Part shown: in pieces, positions 1-12,800 of the stretch
Layout: every line of letters begins with the position of its first letter
Position numbering within the stretch: the first letter of the stretch is position 1
Source: Cliona cf. orientalis
Taxonomy: Eukaryota > Porifera > Demospongiae > Clionaida > Clionaidae
Length of the DNA stretch: 64,000 nucleotides
Reading direction: 5' to 3'
NCBI GenBank assembly: GCA_963930775.1
Contig: OZ005702.1
Span: forward strand, 186,001 to 250,000
The notes under the pieces: model-generated
The model's input: the letters and a program-made list of their open reading frames with translations, nothing else
Told to the model about the DNA's origin: nothing
Databases searched by the model: none
Program-made: the position numbers and the translations under genes

Positions 1-85
1 AAATTAATATTCTATCTACCAGAATAATAATTCTCTGCACACCGGAACTTTTAATTATCTGAGCAGAAAGAATCAATTTAATTAC

Positions 86-365
86 CTTTCCTTTGTTGAA
101 CTCCTGATCGCCGCTGGGCCGGGTGGACCAAGTCAACGACGACGCTGCGCCGCCTTCACTACTCTTCGCGGTCCCGACGGCCTCAAAAATGTGCAGCTGA
201 GTTGGAGTCAGCTCCACGAAGAGGGGGATGCGCTAGAGAGGGGAAATGTAGGAAGGTAAAATACGCTGGGATAAGCACACACCCATCCGGCACCTTTCGC
301 TTCGGTGATCCTGGTATCTTGCTGAAAAGAAGATCGCTCAAAATTATTGGTTCTAGGCCCGACAT
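86..365 (-). CDS. 5' end of an unrecognised gene (first two coding exons, partial)
   Basis: The start codon is at 365. Exon 1 is 294-365 (24 codons, beginning MSGLEPIILSDLLF) and exon 2 is 86-232 (49 codons, beginning RIPLFVELTPTQLHIFEAVG). They are separated by a 61-bp intron with GT and AG ends, and a GTAATT donor follows at 85. The reading phase is consistent across both exons and exon 2 has no stop. The strand alternation in exon 2 (IPLFVEL, QLHIFEAV) would suit a beta-rich fold such as a PH or C2 domain, but I do not recognise the family. The rest of the gene lies beyond the left edge. The exon 1 donor (GTGCCG) is weak, so the first junction is the least certain part. Confidence 0.45.
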
Positions 366-637
366 GTTCAGTTCTTACTTGGGGATTTGCGTAAGTGTGC
401 GCATGCGCAGAAGGAGCACGACCATTACCAACAATTCACACAAATCAACACCTGTCGGTTAGTATGGTGGTGGGAAAAGTAGAGAAATGAGAGAACTGAT
501 GATACTATGATCTGAGATACTAAACACCTATAATTTATGCAAGAACAAAAAATTAAAAATCAATCAACCATTATTAAAACAGAGAAAAGTGATACAAGAA
601 ATGCAAAATAATTGATAACACCAAACCAAAAATACAG
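366..637. other. Intergenic spacer between two minus-strand genes
   Basis: This short AT-rich spacer lies between the start codon of the left-edge gene and the stop codon of the PH-domain gene. It must hold the 3' UTR of the latter and the promoter of the former. No ORF or repeat stands out. Confidence 0.5.
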
Positions 638-3600
638 CTACTTGGACTTAGCACCGACTGAGTTGAGACGTTCTTTTGCCATCCGCAGTATCTCTGCAGC
701 GTTCTTCTTCAACAACATGGCTTCGTGTCGGTCCTTCTTTGCGATGTTCAGTTCCTTCCTTGCCTCCTGTCTCATCTGCTCGGCCTCGGCCTTGACGACC
801 TGAGCCAGTCTCAGCACCTCCTTCGCCTGGCGGAGCGTCTCCGGGACAGTCCTGTACGAGGGAAGGGGGGAGGAGGAGGAGGTGTGTTGAGGCGATTCCC
901 CCTCCTCCATGGGTACGGCCATCGGGATGATCTCCGGGGGGACAGGGGAGGAACCTCGATCAAACTCACTCGTGACGGAGTTGACCCGCTCGTCTTTGGC
1001 TCCCGGCTGACGGTTCTTGTTCACTTTGGCATACTGAGGGAGACACAGAGAGAGGAGAAAGAATAATATAGTTATAAATTTTCATAATCACACTAAAATT
1101 AATTTTAACAAATGCTATTATACTGTGGCTATTCAACAAAGCAAGGCAGTTTCATTTACTACATCAGCAAAGATGACAATAATGATTATGGCTCCCACTT
1201 ACTATCACTTCTGCCATCTACTAGTTACCAGCACAAAATCCTGTACGAATAGCTCTGACTGTACTAGAAACTTGCTACCAGAAACTGATTTAGAGTAGAT
1301 ATATTATTTTATAGCTACTAGATGTCACAATACTTCTAAAGAGAGACTTTTGAGCCTAGCTAGCTGCTGACAGGGCAAGGAGAACTGAAGGTTGTTGGCA
1401 GGAGAGGCGAGTGTTGGGACTAAATATGGATTAATTGTTTGTCCTGAGAGGCCCAATGGAGCTGCATGGTGCTATTAAAATTAGGAAATGAAGCAGATAT
1501 AATTAACGATCCTCTTGCCAAAGACTAAGTGAACAGCCTCCAAGCTCCTACATAAACATCAACGCATGGTAGCGCACTGAACAGCTGATTAAAAATCCAG
1601 CTAAAAGAGGAAACTACTCTCATTCTATGGGCTATAATAACGCAACAAAACTTGAAATTTTAACCCTTCTGCCACCTCTCCCAATGTTCTCACCCCGTGG
1701 CCGTCTCTCTCTGGCTGCAGCTGTGATGATCCAGCCTCGATCGATTTCCTGCTAGCACCGCTTGACCCTCTCCTCCTCTCTTCGCCCGCCGAAACCACAC
1801 CCCCTCCACCTTTGACCTCCAAGGAGGAAGTCTGAAGTGATTTCTGTGAGCTTACACTTCCTGTCGATGATGCAACACTTCTTCTCACATCTGCATCGGG
1901 TGCAAGTTCGTCTGATCTTCCGTGTCCTGGAGAAGGAGTGAGTCGTGTCGTCGTGAGGGTATCGTAAGGCGGTGACGCGTCTCTGATTATGGGCGGAGTT
2001 TTTTCCACCCACTCACACGGCTCTTCGTACTCGTATTTGTCAGTTGATGTCTGATTGGTGGTAGCACCCCCTCCCTCTCCGACGTCCCGTTCTCCCCCGA
2101 GCTCCTGGTCGATGATCACACCATCCTTCATCGGGACATACTCTCCGTCTACAGATGGCTCTCTCTCTTTGTTGTCAGCTATTATAACAGCTGGAGCGGG
2201 ATTCATGTGCTCGTAGCCAGACGAACTGCTCAGAGTTCCATCGAAATCTTTTGAAGATGATGATGATATTTTAAACCTAGGTTCCGCCTCGTCTAAAGCC
2301 ACCTGGTCGTATTGGTGAACCTTCCCTGGGGCCGCCTGTCTCTGCTGCTGTTGCCTAGCAACCTCCTCTGTTGTATCACCACCACCACCAGTCACGATGG
2401 CTGACTCTTTCTCACTGACCTTCTCTTCTTCGTCAAAGTTCATTATTTCATACTCACTGTTGGCTGTGGCTTTCTCATCTCGAGGATTATCGTCACCTTT
2501 CTCCCCTGTGTCTGGCTCCATATCCTCGTAGACATATTTGGAGTCATCTTTCTGTTCCACAGTCTCTGCATCTTTCTTCCCAGACTCACCTTCTGCTAGC
2601 TGCTTCTGCCCCTCCTGCTCTATATTGACTTTCTCTGGTTCAGAAACTGTTTCCTCGATATCATCGAACGGCGTTGGCGGTAGTTTTTCCTCCTTCTCTT
2701 GTGGTTTTTCAACGGCTACACCCAGAACTGCTTGATCTACTTTTCCTTCTACTAATAGTTTCTCGTCTTTCTCCGTGGCCATCACAGGTGTGTCTGGCTT
2801 TGCCTCTCTTTCAGGGAGGACTTCTTCCTTGACAGCAGCTGATTCACCCTCCTTCTTCGGAATCTCAGGCTCTTTGGGTGGCAGCAATTCCTCTGCTGTT
2901 ACTGTCTTCACCTCCTCTCTCTCTGGCTCTGCTTTCCCTTCTCTCTCAGAAACAACCATCTCTTTGGCAGCCTGTGGCTTCATCTCTTTTGCTGGAATAG
3001 GGGGTTCCTTCTTTACTTGATCCTGCAGCTCCTTTGGCAAAGCAGCTGTCTCCTTAGTCACGGCTGCAGCTGCAGCCACTGTGCTGGGGGGAGCTATCTC
3101 TCTCGATGGTGACTGCTGTGGTGTGACTACCCTCTTTCGTGGCACTGGTCTTTTAGCCGGCACAGGTCTCTGCTGCTGTTGGGGCGGCTGAAATACTGCT
3201 GATTCAGCAATTTGAGTGCCCGTAGGAGGTGCAGCTGCTACTACAGTCTCTACTGATCCTCCGCTCACAGCAGCTGCTGAGCCAGTGGAAGCCATTGTGT
3301 TGGTACGAGGCTTGACGGGAGGTTGGGGGCGCTGTCTTCTAACGGGCGATGGTCTGGGTGCTCCCTTTGTCTGCTGATCATCCTCTCGAGACGGTTGCTG
3401 TTGGAAGTTCTCCGTCTTCTTCTCGAAGGGAGTGGGAGCAGTAGTCGGCTCTTTCTCCTTGCTTGGTTTTATTGGTGGGGTGGGGGGTCGCTGAGAGGTG
3501 GGGGGAGGGGTGGGGGTTGTGGGGGTGTGGGGGACCGGGACGGGGGCCTCGCTGGGTGGCTCAGGGGACGGGACAGCCTCGGTAGGAACCTCTTCCTTTA

Positions 3601-6600
3601 TTGTTGCCGTTGGTGGCAGCGGTTTTTCTTTCACAGGTTTCTTTGGAGGAGCTGGTCTGGCAAACTTGAGCTTCTGAGTTGTCTCTCTCGGGCTCTCAGG
3701 CTCCGTCTACAAGTGATGTAAGAAATACAACATGCAAAATATACACATTGCCGATGAAATATTAGCACAATCTTTAAGCTCAACAATTGAAAATTTTCTA
3801 CTGCATAGCGTACTACATACGTACCATAATGTTAATATCACTGTCTGCCTTGGCAATTTTGGCCGGTGGAATGGGTGGAGTTTTGGGCGTGACCTTGACT
3901 GACGCCGCCCTATTTGGTAGGAGAGCTACCGTTGGCTTGTGGCCTTTCTTCTTCTGTAAGGCAGGTGAATCACTCGGGGAGGGGGAGGAAGTGGGAGAGG
4001 GTTCGCTCGGCTTCGAGACGTCAGGGGTGGCAGGTGGGCTCTCCTAGAGGTATACAGCAGAGTGGGAGGAGTTAGTGGGTGGAGCTTATAACATCATGTG
4101 ATCTAATTATTACACATTTACCTCTGGTCTGCTATCGTCTTCGTGGAAGACGGCATATCTCTTTGGGGGCCTTCTCCCTCGTGGAACCTTGGGACGGCTA
4201 GCAGTGAGATGAGTGAGTTTAGGACCTTCTCCAGCCAAGGCTGTAACCTGAAGGGAGCAGGGAGGGGGGTGAGAGAGATATTGACTTTTGTTGAGATGAA
4301 TGTGCAAGCAAAATATTTGAGTATACTATAGTTCCATGGCTCTCCATATTGTATGTGAGAGTGCAGTATTTTATTACGTTGGTTCACTTGTTTAGTGGTT
4401 GTTATAACAATACTGCTCCTTTGAGCGGTACAATTTATCTCAGTGACACAAACGCGACTTACTAGGTTTGGCAAACACGCTCTGTGCACATGTCCCGTAA
4501 ACAACCACCAACACAATATAACATTATGTACACGTACACGTACGTATAATAAAACTCGTCGTTTAATTCTTTTGGGACTTCCCAGATGACATAACAATAG
4601 CAAGTTGCCGCCCGCTACACTGTAATATGGCTACAAACACTTGATAAGAGTACCACTAGATGGCTGTAATTGTTATACTAAGTGATACAATATTTAGTAG
4701 TATTATGAGTGTTTTCTTCTAGAGTCGAACATGAATCCGTACTTTCATGATATTGATTGTACAAGGTACTTGGACGGACCACACTGAAAGTTTTACAGTT
4801 AACGGCTAATCATGAAATAGTATCAATACACACACACACACACACGCACGGAGAGAGATAGTCTCACCTTGTCCAGAGCCTTGTCATCGACACCAGGTTC
4901 TCCTCCTCCCTTCCCCTTCTTTCCCTTTCCCTTTGAGCTGCCACCACTGGTGGAGTTGCTACTCCCACTGCTGCCCGCTGACGACGAAGTCTTTCCCCCT
5001 CCACCGCTGAAGCCATTGGCGTACCTGTCCTCTCCGATCATCGGCTTGATCTCCTCAGTCAGAGCCTTGATCCAATCGAGCATCTCCTCCTCGGATTCGG
5101 CGTAGAGGACGTAGTTTTTGACTGGAGCTCCTTCAGACGAATCATTCTCCTGTCCAGTCTAAATTTTTGGGGTGGAGGTGGAGAGGGAGAGGAGGGGGGA
5201 GGGGGTGAATTTGGGAGATTTCGTGCTAAACATTAATGTCTATAATAACATTACTATGGCTTGTAGTCTGTTTAGATAAGAGTTGACAATCTATTACTGG
5301 TGGTTGTATTAGTGTATGCTTACAACTATTACTAAGAATAAAAATCGCACCACGCCTAACTAGTAAGATAACTGTTATTACTAACTACCATCCCCTCTGC
5401 TCTAAGTCAACTCTGAATACTTGAAAGCTAACACACACACACCACACAAACACACAGAGACAGAGACAGAGAACCAAAATGAGGTGATATACACACACAC
5501 ATACATACATGTGCGTACACTCTCTCATAGCACCAATGTTGGATATATTCACAGCATATTTCACAATGATTATATACACAAAAACATACACACGTTAGTG
5601 GTATATATATAAAGTACAGGGAGGCATAGAGAATAACAACCAGCTCAAAAAGGTGTGTTAGAGAGAGCTACCGACTGAAAGGCTGTGCTAGATGCCCCCT
5701 GTGTCATGCTGACTGAGGATGTGGTTTGTTAGCAGGAACATTCCACAGTGTTACCCACAAGTATGAGCACTCAGTGCATGCTATATAAGCCTGACCTCTG
5801 ATAACAAGACCACCTGAAGAACCTAGCCCTAGGTTTGATCAAAAATTTTTGGAAGGCTCACCCTGCCCCATGGGGGGTTGGTCTGCTCAATAATATCATT
5901 AAGTACGTACATCCAATTTCTCTATAACAATATACGCAGCTTACATTGCCACGATCCAACATGAATGAGTGCTGCTTCTTCCAGATCTTTGCTTCAGCTT
6001 TGTGACATGACTCATAGTCAGGAAGACACACTATGCCAACCGGCTTCTTGTCCTGCAGTGGGGAGAGGGAGAGAGAGAGAGAGAGATAATGAAGGGAGTT
6101 ACCCTCCGAAACTGAAAGAAGGAAATCGGTATCTAAATATTGCTCCAAACAAACCTTAGTCTGCACGCACCAGCCACGGGAAAACTGAATGAGCACTTTC
6201 TCTCTCTCTCCACTCCATGCCAAAAACAACTTTATGCTAGCTAGCTACTATCCAATCACGCTCACAACAAGAATCCAGCCAGCCACCCTTTGGTCAGACA
6301 CATGCATATGCACAGCCACATGCAAAGCTATAGCTAGTAAACAAAGTGATATTCCAACTACATGTACGTAGAAGTGGCCCTGCTGAATATTGTATAGGCC
6401 TGCCAGTGACTACTGCATGCTTATATTCAGTCATAATAATCATCTAAAAATGTAATGCAGTGGCTGTCACTTAAGAACATGACATGTCTGCTTATCTAAC
6501 ATACCTCACTATGGAAGGTAGACACGACCGCTTTTGGTAACACAATAGACCCTTCTTAGATCATACAGCATGCCGGGCACACATGCATAGCTGCACTACT

Positions 6601-8303
6601 GTTATTCAGAGGTGAATCTGAAAAGGCATGTACAGCGTACACAGAAGCTACACACAGACACACATACACAGATTGCATCGTGAGAAGAGTGTTTCATGTC
6701 CGACAACAAGTCCAGCAATGGAGGAACTGTAGTGAACCAGATCACTGGCTGATTCCCCTACTGCTGTGAAACACCGTATGTACGTGCTACATATGTGACC
6801 AGCTATAAAAAAAGGGACCGTTTGGGAGTTTTTTTGTTTGTAGTATGTAGCTTGTTGCATGTATGGAGTAATGTACTGTTCATGCATGTATGCACATGTA
6901 GCTAATCCATTCTGTTTGTGCCTATACAAACATAGCTACTCACTACCAGCTATAATATACGTAATTTTGTTGAAAGAAGATTATTTGGGCATAAAAATTG
7001 AACACTATCATCATCCACGTCACAAATGGTCCCTTTTCTCATAGCAGATCACATATGCTGTTCAACTATGGTTCATCCATCACTTGCTATAATCGATAGA
7101 TCCACCATGCACAGCAGAGTATTATTATATTATGTGCATACACAATTGCCACACTATAGTATTATATGGCTTATACACATGTAATAACAGTGTTGATACA
7201 TAATGCACTGAGGAGTGTCAAGTGTGCATATGTGTGTGTGTGTAGCTATAACATTACTACTGCATGATTGTTTTAAGGTTGTTTACGGGTGATTTTGGGG
7301 TGAAGGTGGTTTGGTTGCATTAGCTACGAGAGAGCTGTTGACGTTACCCGACCAGCGTTGGTATTCAGGACAATGCATTCAGAGGCAATAAACAGAGAGA
7401 CATACACGAAACGTTTCCACAACAGAATGAGTAAACTAACGAGTGTGTCTTCCATAAACCGAGATTCAAGTGGCAGTACACATCCAATACACTTATGCGT
7501 TTGTATATGAAAAACAAGCACGCATTATGCTACACCATCAACAAAATTCACAAACAAATCAAAAGCGTTAAAATTCCTCTGAAATAGTCAGGGGCACCCC
7601 CTGAAAACCGATGCTCCTTTAATTATCTTGCTAACACTACGCATAGATAGTCGTAGCTACATGGATATGGGACTGCTATGCAAACTTTTATTATCACTCA
7701 TTTCGATAATCTTGGCAAGCTATCGCATAAAATTAATGTAATAATTATTCCCCAGAGGTGCTTAATCGTGCAGTATCTAAGGACTAGCTAGCTAGGCAGC
7801 TGGAGGGGGGAGGGGTTGGGGATGGGGTCAGGGTGCACACAGATACTCTACGTGACACCGAAGCCAGCACACAGGAATGGAACGATAAGGAGAATCTGAA
7901 GTAGAGCAGAGAAACCATTTTAAGAGTACTATACGTTCCTGGAGCTCATAGCAGTCAACTGCAGTGGAATTGAAGGACTTGTACAATAATATTCTAAAAA
8001 AATTCCTTTTGTGAGTGGTTTTTTTTCTGTGCACGTAACCAGGGCCACTCAAAGCAATCTAGCCACAGGATTGGAGCTGTCTACCTTTTAGGGAGTATGC
8101 ATAATTATACTTAATAAAAAATGGTCCAGCTAGGCTGAATCAGCCAAACTTACGTTAGGTCCCTTGTAGTAGAATAGGTAGTGGTGGTCAGCAACAAACC
8201 ATCTCTTCCTCCAGTGGGAGCTGACTCCACTGCCACCATGCTTGTAGAGCCAGCCAACCTTACTGGGACACTCAAATGATGAGGCACCTGGACCCTGGTC
8301 AAT

Positions 8304-8375
<72 letters not shown>

Positions 8376-9491
8376 CAGCAACCTTTATTAACTGCAGTCC
8401 TAACTCAGACTGAGGCTGATACACCTGGCCACCCCATTTCCTCTTCTCTATGCAAACAACATGCATATATTATAGTACGAAGAACATTCAATTTCTATTG
8501 ATTCGCCGGCTAGCTACATACAGCTACAGTCACTCTCTTTCCATATGATGACTTACAGATCATGCTTCACAACAACAACATCCACTGCCCAAAACAGTCA
8601 TGAGGCTATTGTAAATCACAAATCTACCGTGAATAACATTAGCCCCCCCCCCCCCCCCCCCCCCGGCCTGGGGCCCCATGAGAACAAAATCATGGGAGAT
8701 TTCGATGGGAGGGTACACAAAGGTCAAAGGCTATGCGTCTCCGCAGCTGTGTAGCTACGCCGCAACGTTGTCTGTCTGTCTGTTGACTGATTAAATGGTA
8801 GACAAAAACTCATGTGTTACCAATTCTTTCCAAAAACTTTGAAAGTGTTCACAAGAAGCAAAATATTAAATATGATAACGGCAAAACGCAAACTGTGAAC
8901 ATTAATTACCGTTAACTGTAAGTCTGAGTTTATTGCACCCAATGCTTCTAACGTTTCAAACTGCTGTGCAGCTATGGCAGTTACTCATCGAATAACAAAA
9001 TAAGTAATTCGATACAACCAAAAGCACCACTGCTCATAAAATATCAATTATTAAATTTTCAGGCCTTCGTGAGGTCTACTTTATAGCTTCATTGCTAGGT
9101 CTACAATAATTTCATGATTTTTGGACTGGCTAGGGGCATAGTACCATGAAAGGGCGCGACTACAGACGCAACTCCGGTAGGGATTAGGGCGTTGGCTCTC
9201 ACTTTCAAGGTATTAAAAGCCATCATGGCAAGGTGTTTGATGGCAGTCTATCTTTGTATCCAAACTCCGCCATACTCATGCGTGTAGAAAGCGATCAGGC
9301 AACTCCGATCGCGCCCTTCGCGTCTAGAAAGAGGATGGCACAGGCTTGGCAGCTGCACAGCGCAGCGCAGCAGACCCACCCACAACGTGGAACACTCAGC
9401 TATAAACTAGCTAGCCAGCTCATTAGCTTATTAGCTTAGCTAGCAGCTTGAACACCGCGGGGTAAGATAGAGATATCGTTACCTTTGACAT
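638..9491 (-). CDS. PH-domain scaffold protein with clustered YxxM tyrosine motifs
   Basis: Eight exons join in phase: 9483-9491, 8154-8303, 5945-6052, 4868-5158, 4122-4247, 3825-4043, 1694-3706 and 638-1033, giving 1103 residues. The PH domain spans roughly residues 14-125 (KVGWLYKHG, WRKRWFVADHHYLFYYK, YVLYAESEEEMLDWIKAL). A Gly/Ser linker and a basic RRPPKRY stretch follow. The large exon encodes a Pro-rich, Glu/Lys-rich region with many PxxP motifs, then a block of tyrosine motifs at 1950-2550 (YEDM, YEIM, YDQV, YEHM, YVPM, YEYEEP, YDTL). The last exon encodes a charged helix, probably a coiled coil. Four YxxM motifs are typical of PI3K p85-binding docking proteins of the Gab/IRS type. 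The PH domain also resembles PLEKHO/CKIP-1, so orthology is open. It probably acts as a membrane-recruited signalling adaptor. The first exon carries only MSK and is inferred from a strong donor 375 bp from the Treslin start. Confidence 0.75.
6053..8153 (-). other. Intron 2 of the PH-domain gene
   Basis: This 2.1 kb stretch separates the two exons that encode the first half of the PH domain. It has a (GA)-rich tract next to the downstream exon and scattered short ORFs with no coding character. Nothing else was recognised. Confidence 0.5.
8306..8374. repeat. (GA)n microsatellite at a 3' splice site
   Basis: This is a 69-nt unbroken purine run on the plus strand. On the gene strand it is (CT)n and ends directly in the AG acceptor of exon 2 of the PH-domain gene, so it serves as the polypyrimidine tract. 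Confidence 0.9.
8643..8664. repeat. Poly-C run of 22
   Basis: This homopolymer lies in intron 1 of the PH-domain gene. Its length may be unreliable in assembly. Confidence 0.8.
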
Positions 9492-9865
9492 GGCGTCGCT
9501 CCGCTATCTCGAGTTGGCAGTTCAGATGAGGTCCAGGATCGCCCAAATACTCTTGTGTCCGCAGCTGTTCCAGAGTGTGCGCAAGATAAGCTGATCAATT
9601 AACTCGCTAATAACCATTAATTGGACTACGTAGTTTAACCAGAAGCACGTGACGAAGGGGAAAGTTCGCGGATTTGGCGGGAACTCAGAGGCCTCCGACA
9701 AGGTCTTCTTCGGCCCGATCGCCCAAAAGGTGAGAAAATTAGCGCAATAAATCAGAAATAAACAAACTACCAACTCGAAATTTAATGATCTTCCTCCATC
9801 CATACAGATTGCAGGCAGGCTGAACACTACACAGCAGTTCGAGCGAGAAGCTTGACCGTCCGACC
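9492..9865. promoter_or_regulatory. Shared divergent promoter region (PH gene / Treslin)
   Basis: Only 374 bp separate the minus-strand start codon at 9491 from the plus-strand Treslin start codon at 9866. The stretch is comparatively GC-rich with no clear TATA box. A bidirectional promoter is inferred from the spacing alone. Confidence 0.5.
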
Positions 9866-12800
9866 ATGGCGAGTGACAAGGCTCAGGTTGTATTTATGGT
9901 AGATACAAGCTTACCCAAGAACTCCGGCGCCTCCCTGGAACACTATTATCGTTCTCTCTGCCTCGCAACTCTCCGCATACTGCTCTACCTCTCGCAGTTT
10001 CCAATTAGAGAGCACCTCAACCGTGTACTCTGGAATTTCAAGTTGTTCAACTCTGAGCGGGTCGAGAAGAGCACCAAGACGTGGCAGTTCCATGAAAATC
10101 GCTCTGAGCACATTGAGAGATTTTTTCAGCAGCTTCATGATAGTTTAGAGCAGTCAGAAAAAAGTATCGCAGAAGCACAGTTGTCTCGACACAAGAACAC
10201 ATCACAAAAACCCATCAGATTCGTATACAATGCACTTGCAGCTGTCGTTCAGGACTTTATATGGGACGCCCCTGAAATTATGTCACCAATTAGGCCGATG
10301 AAACGAGGGAGGGTGGTGCGGAACAAAGCAGCTGCCGCCTCCTCTTCAAGCCTAAAAGCTAAAGAAATTAGCGATTGTGACAAGAATATTATCATCATTT
10401 TGAGCAGCTGCCCTGCAACTGACCGAGAAATGAGGAAATTTTGCTATGGCCCTTCAATTATTGAAGAGGGTAGTCAGACCCCTGTAGCCATGGCAACGAT
10501 AGCGGAGCAGCTGCTACCCCCTGCATTGCTGACTCAGCTGTCTAGCAAGGGTATTGCTGTCCACTGGGTACATACAGGAGGAGCTCTGACTGAAGCCAGT
10601 GATGCTGCCAAAGTGAGTTACGTAGTTTTTCGTTTATTTACCACGATTCATACCTCAGCTGGATTGATCTCTCTCTCTCTCTCTAGATGGTCCCTCCAGG
10701 CCTCAGCTTGATGTCTGATGTGTTGAAGAAAGCTGGGGGGACCCTGATCCCTCTCAGCACTCTAGTCACACCACTGGCCCCTCAACTAAAAATTCAAAAT
10801 TCTTCCATAGCCCCTCAACTAGCTCCTGCCCCCCTCACTGCTGTGGAAATTGGCTCCAATAAAGTATCCACTTCATGTAGTAAGTAAATCAGATCATGCA
10901 TACTTTTTATTGCTGAATTGAAATTTTCAAATTTTCAAAGTATCTGATCAAAATATCGTACACCCTATAATCGTGCTTAGGTGCTGCCTCACCAGTTGAT
11001 GTTCGATCTGTGAGTTCAGTCGACAGTGAGTTGATGATGCATCCTCCCAGCCTTCCTAAGATTCGACCGAGCACGCTTCCATCGCGGGATCTCCTCTCTA
11101 GCCTTGTCCTGCCACCCCCGACCTCCCTGAAGGAATACCTCCTCCCTCCGGCTCCTCGCAGTCTCAGGGGGCGTGGCAGCAGTGGGCAGGGTATCGGTAG
11201 TGATAGACCACTGGCTACTCTCAGGGGGAACAATCTGCTCTGGTTCTCAACTAGAGGTTCGTTCATATGCAAGTCGTATCTAGCAATTATTAACAGTAAA
11301 TATGATTTTTGTGTGAGAATGCCAAAAATGATGTTTTAGGTCGCCTGCCAAAATGTACTTAATTTGGTGCTGATTCCATTCCTTGTGCAGATGGGAATGT
11401 TCTGTTCATTGTTGAGCTTCAGCCAATGTGTCACCTCCTTACTCCCAATCTCTCCAGCAAGATCTCTACCACCGTGATGGGTCAGGCAGCTGCCGCCAGG
11501 CATCACTCCACAGAGAGGGGTGGACGAGTAAGGGAGAGGGAGAGGGAGGGGCAAAAGGGGGTGACTGCTTCACGAAGAATCCTCCTCAGAAAGAAGCTGA
11601 GCTTCTCCAAAGCATTAAAGAACAACTCAGAAAATTCATCCGGTCGGGAAGACACTTCAGGGACACAAACGCCTGAGGCAGATTCCCAGTCCACTCTTGA
11701 AAATTCTATTCTCCATTCCACTCTCTCCAGCAGTGAGCGGATTCCACCTGTAGTAAGTAGCAGCACGCCCTCTCCATCAATGATGGCTGTTGGTTTGGTG
11801 AGGCAGGCTGACCTTCCTTTATCATGGCTTGACCCCACATCGGTCTTCTCCTGCAATGGCCTCTATATTCCCAGAGACACGAGAAATTCTCTCAGCTCTC
11901 GAGGAAATTCTATTGACAAGAGCCCTGAGCCATCATCTGGCAAAACTTCTACCTCTAAACAATCGCCTCCCTGCATCCTGACCTCTGCGTCCTTTACACC
12001 TTACACTCCGACCTGTCTCGGTGGTGTCAAACTCTCCCCAGTGGTTCGTCTCCACAGGTGCCCCCTCTCCACTCCAGATCGTGCCCATGGCAACCAATCA
12101 GATCGTAGAAAGAGGACGAACAGTGTGCCAAAGGACGTCCTCTGTTCTCTGTCGAAGGAGGGCTCCATGGCTGCTGGGGAAGAGAACAAGGAGAATAAGT
12201 CAACTGAGAAGATGATAAGACTCAAGAGCAGCCGATCTCTGCCTTCCTCCCCTGTCGTGCTCTGCACAAAGCTGCCCCTACTGAAGGGTCAGCATGATTC
12301 AAAGCACCCTCCCCCTCCTCTCTCCCTCTCCCTGGCTATTTCTCCACAGCTGCTCCAGAGAAAGATGAGAGAGGCTCAAGAGTCAGCTAGTTCAACCTCT
12401 TCAGAGACACACAAGAGTAAAAATGACATTGTGAGCTAATTAGAGTAGCCATTTTTCACTCATTACATCCTTTTTTCCTATTTAATCAGTGCACTGATCC
12501 TAAGGAAAGTCTGCACAAATCAGGCAGATATTGCTCAAGGCAGTATCAGAATCTGTGTCTCTGGCTAGCCAAGAACAGCCTACTATTGGTAAATCAATAA
12601 TGTACATCTACATGATCATCATTAATTTTGTGATGTTTTATAGGTTGTGAAGGTAACTGTTGAAGGAGAAGGTGGTAGCAGCTGTCTTGGTGTGCTGCAG
12701 CCAGTCACCTCCCTAGTGTCCACTCTGAGTCTCCTCAGACCTCAGCACCACACTCAGCTGCTCGAGAAGATGGTCAACCCTCCCTCTCCCCTTTCTCTTC

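Noticed and set aside
2775..3020. Plus-strand Ser-rich ORF
   Set aside because: It is antisense to the large exon of the PH-domain gene and reflects its Glu/Lys-rich codons.
9522..9827. Minus-strand ORF in the PH gene/Treslin promoter
   Set aside because: It lies in the divergent promoter, has no family resemblance, and conflicts with the better MSK first exon.
11428..11676. Alternative frame with a plausible amphipathic helix over Treslin exon 4
   Set aside because: The other frame is open for over a kilobase, agrees in phase with both neighbouring exons, and gives the expected total length.
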